A stretch of 64,000 bases of DNA from an uncultured Clostridia bacterium (GCA_946407065.1 CAMJMQ010000002.1:1-64000), one strand, 5' to 3'. Shown: positions 39,443-49,660, numbered from the stretch's first letter. Notes: generated by a model not told the origin, from the letters alone. A program made the numbers and translations.

Positions 39443-40282
39443 ATGAAAATATCCCTGATAGTTAACAAAGATAAGGCGCTCGCCATGGACGCGGCACAAC
39501 GTGTCGTCAAAGAGCTCGCTCCATTCGATGTCGAGCTTTTGTCCTGCGAGGATTGTCCCGTAGCGGGGACAAGGGTGATGTCTTCGGCTGAGGAGATCAT
39601 CCGCGCATGTGATATCGCGGTGACGGTCGGCGGCGACGGCACCATCATCCATAACGCGAAATACGCCGCATTATATGATAAGCCTCTTTTGGGCATCAAT
39701 CTCGGCAGGGTCGGCTTTGTCGCCAACATCGAGCCCGACGAGATGGATGAGCTCAAAAAACTCGTGACCGGCGAGTACCGCATCCAGAAGCGGATGCTGC
39801 TCGAGATCACTGTGGATAAGGACGGTGAACAGCGCCGTATGACCGCGGTGAATGAAGCGGTCATCCATCGCGACACCCTCGCGAATATGGTCGATATTTC
39901 TGTCGAGCTCGACGGCGAGCGGATCATCTCCTATCGTGCCGACGGCATGATGTTTTCCACCCCCACGGGCTCGACGGCATATTCCTTCTCTGCCGGCGGT
40001 CCCGTCATCGAGCCGGATATGAACTGTATCCTGCTCACGCCCATCTGTCCGCACGCTTTGACGTCGCGACAGGTGGTCTTTACCGAGGACGCTGTGCTCT
40101 CCGCGCGTGTCCACCCTGAGTCCACCCTCAAATGTTATATGACGGTGGACGGTCAGAATCACATCCCCATCTCCTCTGACGATATCATCACGGTGAGGAA
40201 GTCACCGAAAGCGTTACAGCTGATTATTTTGAAAGAGAAGAATTTTTATACGCTTCTCAACGAAAAACTAAAGGAGTTCTAA
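39443..40282 (+). CDS. nadK: NAD kinase
   Basis: Phosphorylates NAD to NADP. I start at the ATG after GGGGGA (MKISLIVNKDKALAMD, 279 residues); a longer frame from 39107 runs antiparallel to the family and overlaps tlyA. Motifs are VTVGGDGTIIHNAKY (GGDGT) and RADGMMFSTPTGSTAYSFSAGGPVIEP, the NAD-binding and catalytic sites. The stop shares its last base with the ATG of argR. Confidence 0.95.
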   Translation: MKISLIVNKDKALAMDAAQRVVKELAPFDVELLSCEDCPVAGTRVMSSAEEIIRACDIAVTVGGDGTIIHNAKYAALYDKPLLGINLGRVGFVANIEPDEMDELKKLVTGEYRIQKRMLLEITVDKDGEQRRMTAVNEAVIHRDTLANMVDISVELDGERIISYRADGMMFSTPTGSTAYSFSAGGPVIEPDMNCILLTPICPHALTSRQVVFTEDAVLSARVHPESTLKCYMTVDGQNHIPISSDDIITVRKSPKALQLIILKEKNFYTLLNEKLKEF

Positions 40283-40737
40283 TGGAAATGAAAACGACAA
40301 GACACAACAAAATTTTGGAGCTGATCAACAAGTATCCGATCACTACGCAGGAAGAGTTGATCGATTATCTGCGCAAGGAAGGCTATGATGTGACCCAGTC
40401 TACCGTATCGCGCGATATCAAACAGCTTCGCCTGACCAAGACCCTTTTGCCCGACGGTAAGTACCGTTATCAGGCGTCGCCCAGCTCCGAAAAGGGCGCG
40501 AAGAATAATTTCAGAACCATTTTCTCGTCCTCTGTCATCTCGGTGGAAAACGCCGAGAACATCGTTGTGGTCAAGACCTTCAGCGGTATGGCGCAGGCGG
40601 CATGTGCCGCGTTGGATATGATGTCCTTTGACATGATCCTCGGCACACTGGCGGGTGAGGACACCATCCTCGTCGTCTGCAAGGACGCCGAACATGCCGA
40701 AGCCTGCTGTGAGGAATTCAAAACATTTCTTTCATAA
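40282..40737 (+). CDS. argR: Arginine repressor
   Basis: A 151-residue regulator with an N-terminal winged helix (TRHNKILELINKYPITTQEELIDYLRKEGYDVTQSTVSRDIKQL) and a C-terminal hexamerisation/arginine-binding domain (VKTFSGMAQAACAALDMMSFDMILGTLAGEDTILVV). AAGGAG precedes the ATG. No arginine biosynthetic gene is in the window; the nadK-argR-recN order is common in Firmicutes. Translation may also begin at the second Met, two codons on. Confidence 0.95.
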   Translation: MEMKTTRHNKILELINKYPITTQEELIDYLRKEGYDVTQSTVSRDIKQLRLTKTLLPDGKYRYQASPSSEKGAKNNFRTIFSSSVISVENAENIVVVKTFSGMAQAACAALDMMSFDMILGTLAGEDTILVVCKDAEHAEACCEEFKTFLS

Positions 40738-40803
40738 ACCAGTCAATTCATCCGCGGTGGTGTGATCTCATACCGCCCGGATATCACATAGAAGGAACAA
40801 CAT

Positions 40804-42471
40804 ATGCTGACTAACCTTTATATCGAGAATATAGCGGTTATTGAAAAAAGTAATATCGATTTTACACATGGACTAAATGTGCTGACCGGTGAGACGGGCG
40901 CCGGTAAAAGTATCGTGATCGACGCGATCAACGCGGTGCTCGGTAAGCGTTCTTCACGCGGGATGATCCGCACGGGCGCCGACGCCGCCTATGTCAGCGC
41001 GACCTTTGAGGAGCTCTCCGAGCTGGTGCATAAAAAGCTCAGCGCAATGGGCTATTCCGCCGAGGACGGTTCGCTGATCCTCTCGCGTGAGCTGTCGGCT
41101 TCGGGCAAGAATACCTGCCGCATCAACTCCCGACCCGCGACGGTCGCCGCGCTGAAAGAGCTGGGCGAGTATTTGATCAATATCCACGGTCAGAACGACA
41201 ATCTCGAGCTGATGAATCCCGCCCTGCATATCGTCTATATCGACGCGCTCGCGGATATCGGTGAGCGGCTTGCCGCTTATCGCGGGCTCTATCGTGAACT
41301 GAGGGCAGTGGAGGAGGAGCTCAGCTCCGCCGATACCGACGAGAGCGAGCGCCTCAGACGTATGGACTTGCTGTCGTTCCAGATCACGGAGCTCGAGGAT
41401 GCGGAGATCACCGTCGGCGAGTATGACGCGCTCAGCGAGGAGCGCAACGCCCTGCAAAACCGTGAAAAGATCGCCAAGGAGCTGATGCGCGCGCGTATCG
41501 CGCTGGACGGCGACGACGAGGTGGACGGCGTACTCCGTATGACGGATGACGCCGCGACGAGCGTGATGAACGCTTCGCGGTATCTCGGCACCTTAGAGGG
41601 CGCCGCCGATCGGCTTTCCTCCGCGCTGTATGAGCTGCAGGAGATCTCTCGTGAACTCGAGGGCGCGATGGACGATATCGACGCCGATCCGCACCGCTTG
41701 GAAGAGATCGAGGAACGGCTCGACCTCTTGTATCGCCTGCGCCATAAGTACGGCGACAGCGAAGAAGAGCTGCTTGCCTATCTCGATCATGCGAAAAAAG
41801 AATTAAACGCCCTGAGCGATTACGCGTTCAATCGTGAACAGCTCGAAAAGCGCAGGGATGAACTATATAACAGTGCGTATAATTCTGCAAAAGAATTATC
41901 TGACATCCGCAAAAAGGTCTGCGCAACCTTCCGCGAGAGTGTGGAGCGTGAGATGGCGTTCCTGCTGATGCCCGACGTTCGTTTGGAGATCCAACACGAA
42001 GAGGTTGAGATGAACACCCGCGGCATTGACAAGATCGAGTTTTTGATCTCCGTCAACCCCGGCGAGGAACCCAAGCCCGTCAGCAAGATCGCCTCGGGCG
42101 GTGAGCTGTCGCGTATGATGCTCGCGATCAAGACCGTACTCTCCCGCGCGGATTTTGTGCAGACGCTGATCTTTGACGAGATCGACACCGGTATCTCCGG
42201 CTCAGCCGCCGATCGGGTAGGCAAGAAGCTCCATCAGCTTTCTGCCGACAGCCAGGTGCTGTGCGTGACCCATCAGGCGCAGATCGCCGCCTTTGCCGAT
42301 AACCACCTGTTCATCAGCAAGAGCGTGCACGACGAGCGCACCTTTACGCAGGTCGATTCTCTGGATGAACAGGGCAGAGTCAGGGAACTCGCGCGGATCG
42401 TCGGCGGCGAACAGATCACCGACAGTGCGCTCAACCACGCAAAACAACTGTTGAATACCGCGAGAGAATGA
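40804..42471 (+). CDS. recN: DNA repair ATPase RecN
   Basis: SMC-like protein active early at double-strand breaks, 555 residues. The N-terminal ABC half has LTGETGAGKSIVIDAINAVLGKR (Walker A) and the C-terminal half has IASGGELSRMMLAIKTVL (signature) and LIFDEIDTGISGSAADRVGKKL (Walker B). Between them is a coiled-coil rich segment of about 160-390. AAGGAAC precedes the ATG. No LexA/SOS box was identified upstream. Confidence 0.96.
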   Translation: MLTNLYIENIAVIEKSNIDFTHGLNVLTGETGAGKSIVIDAINAVLGKRSSRGMIRTGADAAYVSATFEELSELVHKKLSAMGYSAEDGSLILSRELSASGKNTCRINSRPATVAALKELGEYLINIHGQNDNLELMNPALHIVYIDALADIGERLAAYRGLYRELRAVEEELSSADTDESERLRRMDLLSFQITELEDAEITVGEYDALSEERNALQNREKIAKELMRARIALDGDDEVDGVLRMTDDAATSVMNASRYLGTLEGAADRLSSALYELQEISRELEGAMDDIDADPHRLEEIEERLDLLYRLRHKYGDSEEELLAYLDHAKKELNALSDYAFNREQLEKRRDELYNSAYNSAKELSDIRKKVCATFRESVEREMAFLLMPDVRLEIQHEEVEMNTRGIDKIEFLISVNPGEEPKPVSKIASGGELSRMMLAIKTVLSRADFVQTLIFDEIDTGISGSAADRVGKKLHQLSADSQVLCVTHQAQIAAFADNHLFISKSVHDERTFTQVDSLDEQGRVRELARIVGGEQITDSALNHAKQLLNTARE

Positions 42472-42500
42472 TCTTCTCTCAATCATATAAGGAGTAGTAG

Positions 42501-44549
42501 ATGAAAAAATGGGTGACCCGAAAACTGAATAAAGACAACGCGGTCTCCATCTCTCAGCGCTATGACCTGCCCATGCTGATCGCCATGCTGCTCGATATTC
42601 GCGGCATCACACAGGAGGATGAGATCGTCGACTTTCTGTCGAATGAGACCCTCACCGCCTCACCGTTCGAGATCAAGGATATGGATAAGGCGGTCGAGCG
42701 GATCCAAGCGGCGATCGAAGAAGGCGAACGCATCTGTGTCTACGGCGACTTTGACGCCGACGGCGTTACCTCGACCGCGCTGCTGTACTCCTATCTTTCC
42801 GATATCGGCGCGGACGCGATGTATTATATCCCCTCGCGTGAGACCGAGGGCTACGGCATGCACCGCGAGTCGATCGACCGACTGTATGAGCGCGGCGTCA
42901 AGCTGATCATCACCGTCGATAACGGCGTTGCCGCCGTGGATGAGGTGGCATACGCCAAAACGCTCGGGATCGACACCGTCATCACTGATCATCACGCGAT
43001 CCCCGAGACCATGCCCGACGCGGTCGCGGTGGTCGATCTGCATCGTCCCGATTGCAATAGTTCTTTTAAAGAATTATCGGGCGTCGGCGTCGCCTTCAAG
43101 CTGGTACAGGCGATCGAGGGCGAGTATGCCGATGTAGAGGGGCTGTTGGAGAATTACTCCGACCTTGCCGCGGTCGGCACCGTGGGCGATATCGTCACCC
43201 TGCACGGTGAGAACCGCGTGTTGGTCAAAAACGGGCTGCGCCATATCAACAACGGCGACCGCTTGGGTATCGCCGCACTGATCGAGGACGCGGGGCTGAG
43301 CGGCAAGCATATCTCCGCGGGCAATCTGAGCTTTACTTTGGTGCCGCGCATCAACGCCGGAGGACGGCTGGGATTGTCCCAAAAATCCGTCACGATGCTG
43401 TTGACGGATGATGAGGAATACGCGGCGGACATTGCCGCGGAGCTGAGCTCCGACAACACGGAGCGTCAGCAGATCGAGCGCGACATCCTCGGCGAGATCG
43501 ACGCAATGATAAGGCAGGATCCCTCACTGGTGAACAACCCGATCATCGTTGTCTACGGTGAGGGCTGGCACAAGGGCGTGATCGGCATCGTCGCCTCGCG
43601 CATCAAAGAGGTGTACGCCAAGCCCGCCGTGGTGATCTCTATGGAGGGCGACGTGTGCCGCGCGTCCGGCAGATCGGTCAGCGGCTTCTCACTGATCGAC
43701 GCGGTATTCTCCTGCTCCGACATCCTCACCCAATGCGGCGGCCATCCGATGGCGGTCGGCTTTGGGATCAAGCGCCATCAAATCGAAAGCTTCATTCAGC
43801 GAATCAACCGCTATACCTTGACCCATCCCGTCCCTCAGCCGGTGCTGGAGCTGGACTGCAAGCTCAACCCCGCACAGCTGAGTGTGGAGCTGGCACGGGG
43901 ACTTTCTCTGCTCGAACCCTTCGGTGCGGGCAATCCCACGCCGCTGTTCGGGCTGTACAACATGACCCTGCGCGATATCCGTGAGATCGGCGGCGGCAAG
44001 CACCTGCGCCTGACCCTGTCACGCGGTGAGAGCACGGTCTACGCCCTGCGCTTCTCCACAACGCTTGCGGAATTCCCCTACAATGTCGGCGATGTGGTCG
44101 ATCTGGCGGTTACGCTGGATATTAATACCTATAATAACAATGAGAGTCTGTCGATCTTCATTCGCGCCATGCGGTTTGCGGATCGGGAAGAGGAGGAGAT
44201 GCTCCGCTCCAAAGAATGCTTTGAGCGCTTTTGCCGCGGCGAGATCATCTCGGCGGATGAAGCCAAATCGCTCCTGCCCGATCGTTCCGAGTTTGCCGTT
44301 GTCTATCGCTTCCTCAGAGCGAACGGCGGCTATCGCTATTCATTCGACAGCCTGTTGTACCGGATCAGCTCCGATATCGGCTACGGAAAGCTGCGGGTCA
44401 TTCTGGAGTGCATGAACGAGCTGCGGCTGATCGAGATCGACGAAGGTATGTATGACTTTTCTATCCGGATGTGTGAGGTCGGCGCAAAGGTCGATCTGGA
44501 TACATCCGTTATCATCACAAAACTCAGGGAGGTGAGCTTGGATGAGTGA
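42501..44549 (+). CDS. recJ: Single-stranded-DNA exonuclease RecJ
   Basis: 5'-3' ssDNA exonuclease of the DHH family used in repair and recombination, 682 residues (longer than the 570-580 of E. coli, as in Firmicutes). Catalytic motifs are VYGDFDADGVTSTALL (DHH motif I), VITDHHAIPE (DHH) and the DHHA1-like GWHKGVIGIVASRIKEVYAKPAVV. A C-terminal extension of about 150 residues is present. The TGA overlaps relA by eight bases, so they are co-translated. Confidence 0.94.
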   Translation: MKKWVTRKLNKDNAVSISQRYDLPMLIAMLLDIRGITQEDEIVDFLSNETLTASPFEIKDMDKAVERIQAAIEEGERICVYGDFDADGVTSTALLYSYLSDIGADAMYYIPSRETEGYGMHRESIDRLYERGVKLIITVDNGVAAVDEVAYAKTLGIDTVITDHHAIPETMPDAVAVVDLHRPDCNSSFKELSGVGVAFKLVQAIEGEYADVEGLLENYSDLAAVGTVGDIVTLHGENRVLVKNGLRHINNGDRLGIAALIEDAGLSGKHISAGNLSFTLVPRINAGGRLGLSQKSVTMLLTDDEEYAADIAAELSSDNTERQQIERDILGEIDAMIRQDPSLVNNPIIVVYGEGWHKGVIGIVASRIKEVYAKPAVVISMEGDVCRASGRSVSGFSLIDAVFSCSDILTQCGGHPMAVGFGIKRHQIESFIQRINRYTLTHPVPQPVLELDCKLNPAQLSVELARGLSLLEPFGAGNPTPLFGLYNMTLRDIREIGGGKHLRLTLSRGESTVYALRFSTTLAEFPYNVGDVVDLAVTLDINTYNNNESLSIFIRAMRFADREEEEMLRSKECFERFCRGEIISADEAKSLLPDRSEFAVVYRFLRANGGYRYSFDSLLYRISSDIGYGKLRVILECMNELRLIEIDEGMYDFSIRMCEVGAKVDLDTSVIITKLREVSLDE

Positions 44550-46734
44550 CGTAGTCCATTATCAGGATTTTGATGAACTGTTGTCGCTGCTTGATAAAAG
44601 TAACGTCAGGTATAACAAAAAGAAGATCAAGAAGGCGTATGAGTTCGCGAACCTCGCCCACGGTGATCAGCGCCGTGTGTCGGGCGTTCCGTTCATTCTG
44701 CATCCTACCTCGGTCGCCTGTATTCTGGCGGAAATGGGCATGGATACCGATTCGATCGTAGCGGCGTTGCTGCACGATACCGTCGAGGATACCGACGTCA
44801 CCCTCGAGCAGGTCGGCGACGCGTTCGGCGAAGAGGTCATGAACCTCGTCGACGGTCTGACCAAGATCAGTAAGATCAAGTTCACCGACCGTGAGGAACG
44901 TCAGGCGGAGAATGTCCGCAAGATGCTGATCGCGATGAGCAACGATATCCGCGTGATCATCGTCAAGCTCGCCGACCGTCTGCATAATATGCGCACCATC
45001 GAGTGCGTCAAGGATCAGAAGCGACGTGACAAGGCGCTTGAGTGCATGGAGGTCTATGCCCCGATCGCTCACCGACTCGGTATGAAGGCGATCAAGGATG
45101 AATTAGAGGATCTCTCCATGCGCTATCTCGATCCCGTCGCTTATCACGAGATCGAAACGCAGCTACAATTGACCGAGAATGAGCGCAACGCCTTTATCGA
45201 GGAGATCAAGCGGCAGATCCTGGATAAGATCGGCTTTTCCATCTCGCACGTTACCATCGAGGGACGCGTCAAGTCGGTCGTGTCCATCTATCGCAAGACC
45301 TATATGCAGGGGCGTGACGTTGACCAGATCTTCGATGTGTTCGCGGTACGCGTGATCGTCAACACGATCGGCGACTGCTACAACGTCCTCGGTCTGGTAC
45401 ACGATATCTTCACCCCGCTGCCCAACCGCTTCAAGGACTATATCTCCACCCCCAAGGCGAATATGTACCAGAGCCTGCACACCACGGTGTTCGGGCAGAA
45501 CGGTATCCCCTTCGAGGTGCAGATCCGCACCTACGAGATGCACCATACCGCTGAATACGGTATCGCGGCGCACTGGAAGTATAAGCTCAAGCTGCGCGGC
45601 GGCAAGCAGGATAATCTGGCGGAAAATCTTGCGTGGATCCGCAAGATGATCGAGGTACAGAACGACGCCGAGGACGCCGAGGATATCGTCAAAACCATCA
45701 AATACGATCTCTCCACCAACGAGGTCTATGTCTTTACCCCCAAGGGCGACATCATCAATCTGCCCGCGGGCGCTACGGTCATCGATATGGCGTACGCGAT
45801 CCATTCGGGCGTCGGTAACCGCATGGTCGGTGCCAAGGTCAACGGCCGTATCGTCCCGATCGACTACAAGGTCAAGAACGGCGATATCGTCGAGATCCTG
45901 ACCCAGAAGGAGGGCAACGGTCCCAAGCGTGACTGGCTCAAGATCGTCAAGACCAACTCCGCGCGTACCAAGATCCGCCAGTGGTTCAAGAAAGAGCGCC
46001 GTGAGGAGAATATCGCCGAGGGTAAGACGATGTTTGAGCACGAGTGCAAGAAGGCAGGTATGCAGTTTGCCGATGAGGATCTGGAAGAGTGTATGCAGCC
46101 GATCATCCAGCGCCATCACTGTAACTCGATCGACGATTTTTACGCGTCCATCGGTTACGGCGGTATCCAGCTCTGGAAGATCATGCCGCGCGTCAAGGAG
46201 ATCTATACCAATAAATACAAGAAATCCGATGAACCGCTCAAGCCCATCACCGAGGAGCGCAGCTCCAAGCGCAAGAAGCACGTCGGCTCGGGCGTTACTG
46301 TCGAGGGTCTCGACGACTGCCTGATCAAGTTCTCTCGCTGCTGTAATCCGCTGCCGGGCGACGAGATCATCGGCTATATCACCCGCGGCTTCGGCGTGAG
46401 TATCCACAAGCGCAGCTGCACCAACGTGCCCGACGATACCGCTCAGTGCGAAGAGCCCGAGCGTTGGGTCAGCGCCCACTGGGATGATGAGATCCACGAG
46501 AGTTTCCAGAGCACCTTGGAGATCGTCTGCAACGACCGCACCGGTTTCCTTGCCGACGTCACCCGCGAGCTGTCCAATATGCGGATCTTCATCCATATGC
46601 TCAACTCACGCGAGCTCAAGGATAATCAGGCGATGGTGACCGTCACCATCGAGATCAACAACATGGATCACCTGCGTTTGGTCATGGCGCATTTGGCGCA
46701 GATCAACGGCATCGTTTCCATCACGAGAATCTAA
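44542..46734 (+). CDS. relA: Bifunctional (p)ppGpp synthetase/hydrolase
   Basis: Long RSH protein (730 residues) that makes and removes the alarmone. The N-terminal HD hydrolase domain keeps HGDQRRVSGVPFILHP and LLHDTVEDT, so hydrolysis is likely. The synthetase region contains RVIVNTIGDCYNVLGLVHDIFTP and TPKANMYQSLHTTVFG. A TGS domain (YVFTPKGDIINLPAGATVIDMAYAIHS) and a C-terminal ACT domain (last 75 residues) follow. AGGGAGG precedes the start, which lies inside recJ. Confidence 0.97.
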   Translation: MSDVVHYQDFDELLSLLDKSNVRYNKKKIKKAYEFANLAHGDQRRVSGVPFILHPTSVACILAEMGMDTDSIVAALLHDTVEDTDVTLEQVGDAFGEEVMNLVDGLTKISKIKFTDREERQAENVRKMLIAMSNDIRVIIVKLADRLHNMRTIECVKDQKRRDKALECMEVYAPIAHRLGMKAIKDELEDLSMRYLDPVAYHEIETQLQLTENERNAFIEEIKRQILDKIGFSISHVTIEGRVKSVVSIYRKTYMQGRDVDQIFDVFAVRVIVNTIGDCYNVLGLVHDIFTPLPNRFKDYISTPKANMYQSLHTTVFGQNGIPFEVQIRTYEMHHTAEYGIAAHWKYKLKLRGGKQDNLAENLAWIRKMIEVQNDAEDAEDIVKTIKYDLSTNEVYVFTPKGDIINLPAGATVIDMAYAIHSGVGNRMVGAKVNGRIVPIDYKVKNGDIVEILTQKEGNGPKRDWLKIVKTNSARTKIRQWFKKERREENIAEGKTMFEHECKKAGMQFADEDLEECMQPIIQRHHCNSIDDFYASIGYGGIQLWKIMPRVKEIYTNKYKKSDEPLKPITEERSSKRKKHVGSGVTVEGLDDCLIKFSRCCNPLPGDEIIGYITRGFGVSIHKRSCTNVPDDTAQCEEPERWVSAHWDDEIHESFQSTLEIVCNDRTGFLADVTRELSNMRIFIHMLNSRELKDNQAMVTVTIEINNMDHLRLVMAHLAQINGIVSITRI

Positions 46735-46737
46735 TTC

Positions 46738-46770
46738 GGTGAATGGTGAACGGTGAATGGTGAATGGTGT
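46738..46770 (+). repeat. GGTGAATGGTGAAC tandem array
   Basis: Four imperfect units of GTGAATG or GTGAACG directly after relA. It is a third unit type among the intergenic tandem arrays. Confidence 0.7.
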
Positions 46771-46774
46771 CGGG

Positions 46775-46803
46775 AAAGCCTGACATGAGGTCAGGCTTTT
46801 GGA
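46775..46803 (+). terminator. Terminator of the recJ-relA transcript
   Basis: AAAGCCTGAC and GTCAGGCTTT form a 10-bp stem around ATGAG, followed by a short T run. Confidence 0.8.
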
Positions 46804-46838
46804 TCGATAGTTTCTTTTTTATTTGAAAACGTGCGTTT

Positions 46839-46863
46839 GTAAGGGAGGGACATGATCCTCCCG
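46839..46863 (+). repeat. GGAGGGGCTTGCTCCTCC palindrome, copy 8 (variant)
   Basis: GTAAGGGAGGGACATGATCCTCCCG keeps the arms with a changed centre, 26 bases before dtd. Confidence 0.7.
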
Positions 46864-46888
46864 AAAACGGAGAAATGAGGGGTTAACC

Positions 46889-47344
46889 ATGAAAGCAGTG
46901 ATCCAGCGCGTCACGCGTGCGAATGTGACCGTTGACGGAGAAAGGGTCTCCGCCATTGAGAATGGCTTGCTGATCCTGCTCGGCGTCGCTCAGGGCGATA
47001 CCGAGCGTGACGCACAGGTGCTCGCCGACAAGATCGTCAATCTGCGCATTTTCAGTGACAGCGACGACAAGATGAATCTCAGTCTGCTGACTACGAACGG
47101 TTCAGCGCTGGTGGTGTCACAGTTCACCTTATGCGCGAACTGCTCCCACGGTAGGCGACCCGATTTCTTCGGCGCGGCTAAGCCGGATTTGGCGAATGAA
47201 TTATACGAATATTTCTGTAAAAGAATCAAAACGGCGGGTGTACCCGACGTACAAAAGGGCGTTTTCGGCGCGGATATGAAGGTCGAATTGCTCAACGACG
47301 GACCCGTCACCATCATGATCGACAGCGGGGAGCTGAAAAAATGA
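46889..47344 (+). CDS. dtd: D-aminoacyl-tRNA deacylase
   Basis: Hydrolyses D-amino acids from mischarged tRNA, 151 residues. Hallmarks are [20 protein letters not shown], the SQFTL motif ([21 protein letters not shown]) and the [10 protein letters not shown] motif, where NxGPVT is the cross-subunit Gly-cisPro pair. The gene overlaps an MBL hydrolase by four bases. The position after relA is conserved in Clostridia. Confidence 0.95.
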   Translation: MKAVIQRVTRANVTVDGERVSAIENGLLILLGVAQGDTERDAQVLADKIVNLRIFSDSDDKMNLSLLTTNGSALVVSQFTLCANCSHGRRPDFFGAAKPDLANELYEYFCKRIKTAGVPDVQKGVFGADMKVELLNDGPVTIMIDSGELKK

Positions 47345-47961
47345 TGAATATCACTTGTTTTGTGATCGGCATGATCGGCACAAATGTATATCTGATCCAA
47401 GATGAAGCGACCGGAAAGCTGGCGGTGATCGATCCCGCCGACCATTCCGATAAACTGCTCGAGCAGATCGAAGAACACGGCGGCGATGTAGCCTACATCC
47501 TGCTGACCCACGGGCATTATGACCATATCATGGGTGTGGCGGAGCTGTGCGAAAAATATCATCCCACCGTCTGTGCCGCTCGCGTCGAACTTCCTGTCAT
47601 CGAGGAGCCGAGCTACAATCTGTCACAACCTCACGGCATCACGATTGCGCCCTTTACGGTCGACAGAGCGCTGGAGGACGGCGATACCATCCTGCTGGGT
47701 GAGACAGAGCTGCGCTTTATGCTGACCCCCGGTCATACGATGGGCAGCGGCTGTTATATCGCCGATGACTGCATTTTCTCGGGCGACACCCTCTTCTGCA
47801 CGAGTGTGGGGCGTACCGATTTCCCGACCGCGTCCATGCGGGATATGATGCAGTCTGTTGAACGTCTCAAAAATCTGGACGGCGATTACAACGTCTATCC
47901 CGGACACGATATGTTCACGACCCTCGAGAGAGAAAGAAAGCATAATCCCTTTATGCAATAA
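47341..47961 (+). CDS. MBL-fold metallohydrolase (glyoxalase II-like)
   Basis: A 206-residue metallo-beta-lactamase-fold hydrolase. The zinc-binding [10 protein letters not shown] (HxHxDH), the later His in TPGHTMGS, the Asp in SGDTLF and the C-terminal His in YPGHD are all visible. Relatives in this operon position are annotated as hydroxyacylglutathione hydrolase-like, but the true substrate is unknown. It is coupled to dtd by ATGA. Confidence 0.92.
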   Translation: MMNITCFVIGMIGTNVYLIQDEATGKLAVIDPADHSDKLLEQIEEHGGDVAYILLTHGHYDHIMGVAELCEKYHPTVCAARVELPVIEEPSYNLSQPHGITIAPFTVDRALEDGDTILLGETELRFMLTPGHTMGSGCYIADDCIFSGDTLFCTSVGRTDFPTASMRDMMQSVERLKNLDGDYNVYPGHDMFTTLERERKHNPFMQ

Positions 47962-47964
47962 CAG

Positions 47965-47998
47965 TAATCAGTAATCAGTGATCAGTGGTCAGTTGATT
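47965..47998 (+). repeat. CAGTAATCAGTGATCAGTGG tandem array before hemZ
   Basis: Degenerate CAGTAAT/CAGTGAT/CAGTGGT units, closely similar to 7795-7831, then a GCGGGTGTCCCGC hairpin (about 48013-48025). The array and hairpin fill the gap to hemZ. Confidence 0.75.
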
Positions 47999-48045
47999 AC
48001 TATCAAACAGGTGCGGGTGTCCCGCCCGCCACTATTCACTAATCT

Positions 48046-49479
48046 ATGAATCTATATATCGACAATCACAAATACCATTATGAAATGGAAAACCTATGCC
48101 GCGCCTTCCTCTTTACCGAGGAGGTCGCGGTGTTGCACGAATATGCGGCGTTATCTGTGCCCTATGTGCTGACCTCGGTGCGTGACGAGGTGCGCGTCGA
48201 GCTGTGCACCGACACATTCCGCAAGGCATTGTCAGCTCCCCTGAGCGACGATGACGAGCTGACGATGGGGCGGCTGCTCTATCGGCTTCTCAGTCAGGCG
48301 TATGACCGCGAGCTGCCGTGGGGCATCCTCACCGGCGTGCGCCCGATCAAGCTCTTTTCCCGCCTCTGCGACAGGGCCGGGGAAGAGGAAGCGCGCCGCT
48401 ATTTTCGCGATACGCTCTTTGTCAGCGGCGAGAAGATCGCATTGGCACAGCAGGTACGAAAGAATCAGCAGGTCATCCTGTCGCGTTCCGACCGCCGCTC
48501 CTTTTCACTGTATGTGAGTATTCCGTTTTGTCCGACGCGATGCAACTACTGCTCCTTTGTCAGTCAAACGGTCGAAAAGGCGAAGAAGCTGATCGGCGAA
48601 TACCTGCCCCTCTTGTTGTCCGAGATCCGTTATACGGCGGAGCTTGCCAAGGAGCTGGGCTTGCGGTGCGAATCCGTCTACATCGGCGGCGGCACACCCA
48701 CGACCCTGAGCGCCGAGCAGCTCGATCTGCTGCTCAATGAGATCGAGGCGGATATCGATCTCTCCGATTGTGCCGAGTTCACCGTAGAAGCGGGTCGCCC
48801 CGACACCGTGACACGCGAAAAGCTGCTCGCGTTAAAAAAGCACCGGGTCACGCGAATCTCAATCAATCCCCAGACCTTCAACGACAGCGTGTTGGAGCGC
48901 ATCGGTCGCAAGCACACGGCACAGCAGACGATCGACGCTTTTCATTTGGCACGTGAGCTGGGCTTTGATAATATCAATATGGATCTGATCGCGGGGTTGA
49001 CCTCCGATACGCCCGAGAGCTTCGCGCGAACGCTCGATATCGTGCAAAGTCTGGATCCCGAGAGCGTCACGGTGCATACCCTCGCCGTCAAGCGATCCGC
49101 CCGACTGAATTCGTCGGACGCGGTTAAGGAGCAGGAGTATACCGCGCGGATGCTCGATGACGCGACAACGCGCCTGACCGAGGGCGGTTGGGAGCCGTAT
49201 TACCTCTACCGCCAGAGTAAGATGCTCTCGAATCTTGAGAACACCGGATGGGCAAAGCCGGGGTATTTCAGCCCCTATAATGTCTACATGATGGAGGAAA
49301 CCCATTCGATCCTCGCCTGCGGAGCGGGAGCGGTCAGCAAGCTCCGCGACGCTGATTCCGACTATATCGAGCGCATATTTAACTTCAAATATCCGTATGA
49401 ATATATCAGCCGTTTTGACGAGATGATACAGCGCAAAGCGCGTGTACGCTCATTTTATGGTGAATACAACAAATCATAG
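48046..49479 (+). CDS. hemZ: Coproporphyrinogen dehydrogenase-like radical SAM protein HemZ
   Basis: A 477-residue radical SAM protein of the HemZ/HemN type, which in Bacillus is the oxygen-independent coproporphyrinogen III oxidase. The Fe-S motif CPTRCNYCSF (CxxxCxYC) follows SLYVSIPF at about 158-175, and YIGGGTPTTLSAEQLDLLL and NINMDLIAGLTSDTPESF are typical. No other haem genes are nearby. There is no clear ribosome site before the ATG; a repeat hairpin lies about 20 bases upstream. Confidence 0.88.
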   Translation: MNLYIDNHKYHYEMENLCRAFLFTEEVAVLHEYAALSVPYVLTSVRDEVRVELCTDTFRKALSAPLSDDDELTMGRLLYRLLSQAYDRELPWGILTGVRPIKLFSRLCDRAGEEEARRYFRDTLFVSGEKIALAQQVRKNQQVILSRSDRRSFSLYVSIPFCPTRCNYCSFVSQTVEKAKKLIGEYLPLLLSEIRYTAELAKELGLRCESVYIGGGTPTTLSAEQLDLLLNEIEADIDLSDCAEFTVEAGRPDTVTREKLLALKKHRVTRISINPQTFNDSVLERIGRKHTAQQTIDAFHLARELGFDNINMDLIAGLTSDTPESFARTLDIVQSLDPESVTVHTLAVKRSARLNSSDAVKEQEYTARMLDDATTRLTEGGWEPYYLYRQSKMLSNLENTGWAKPGYFSPYNVYMMEETHSILACGAGAVSKLRDADSDYIERIFNFKYPYEYISRFDEMIQRKARVRSFYGEYNKS

Positions 49480-49575
49480 ATAAAACGGTTGAATTCTCAC
49501 ATCTACTGTGATAAAATACCTCTTTGATAAGTCAGACTCCCGGAAGGACATAATCATTACGTTAAGAAAAGGAAT

Positions 49576-49660
49576 CTCGCTGAGCTCGAGCAATTGATAC
49601 AATTCCTCAGTCGCCCGACACGCGTGTCCGGCGACAGCTCCTTTTACCAAAAGGAGCCTT
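49576..49660. repeat. GGCGAC-GAGG element, inverted copy
   Basis: Contains CTCGAGCAATTGATACAATTCC, then TCAGTCGCCCGACACGCGTG and CCGGCGACAGCTCC. The same parts appear in reverse order at 56677-56800, and its central hairpin is shared with the second nested-palindrome element (26866-26899). It lies between hemZ and the flippase gene. Confidence 0.7.
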
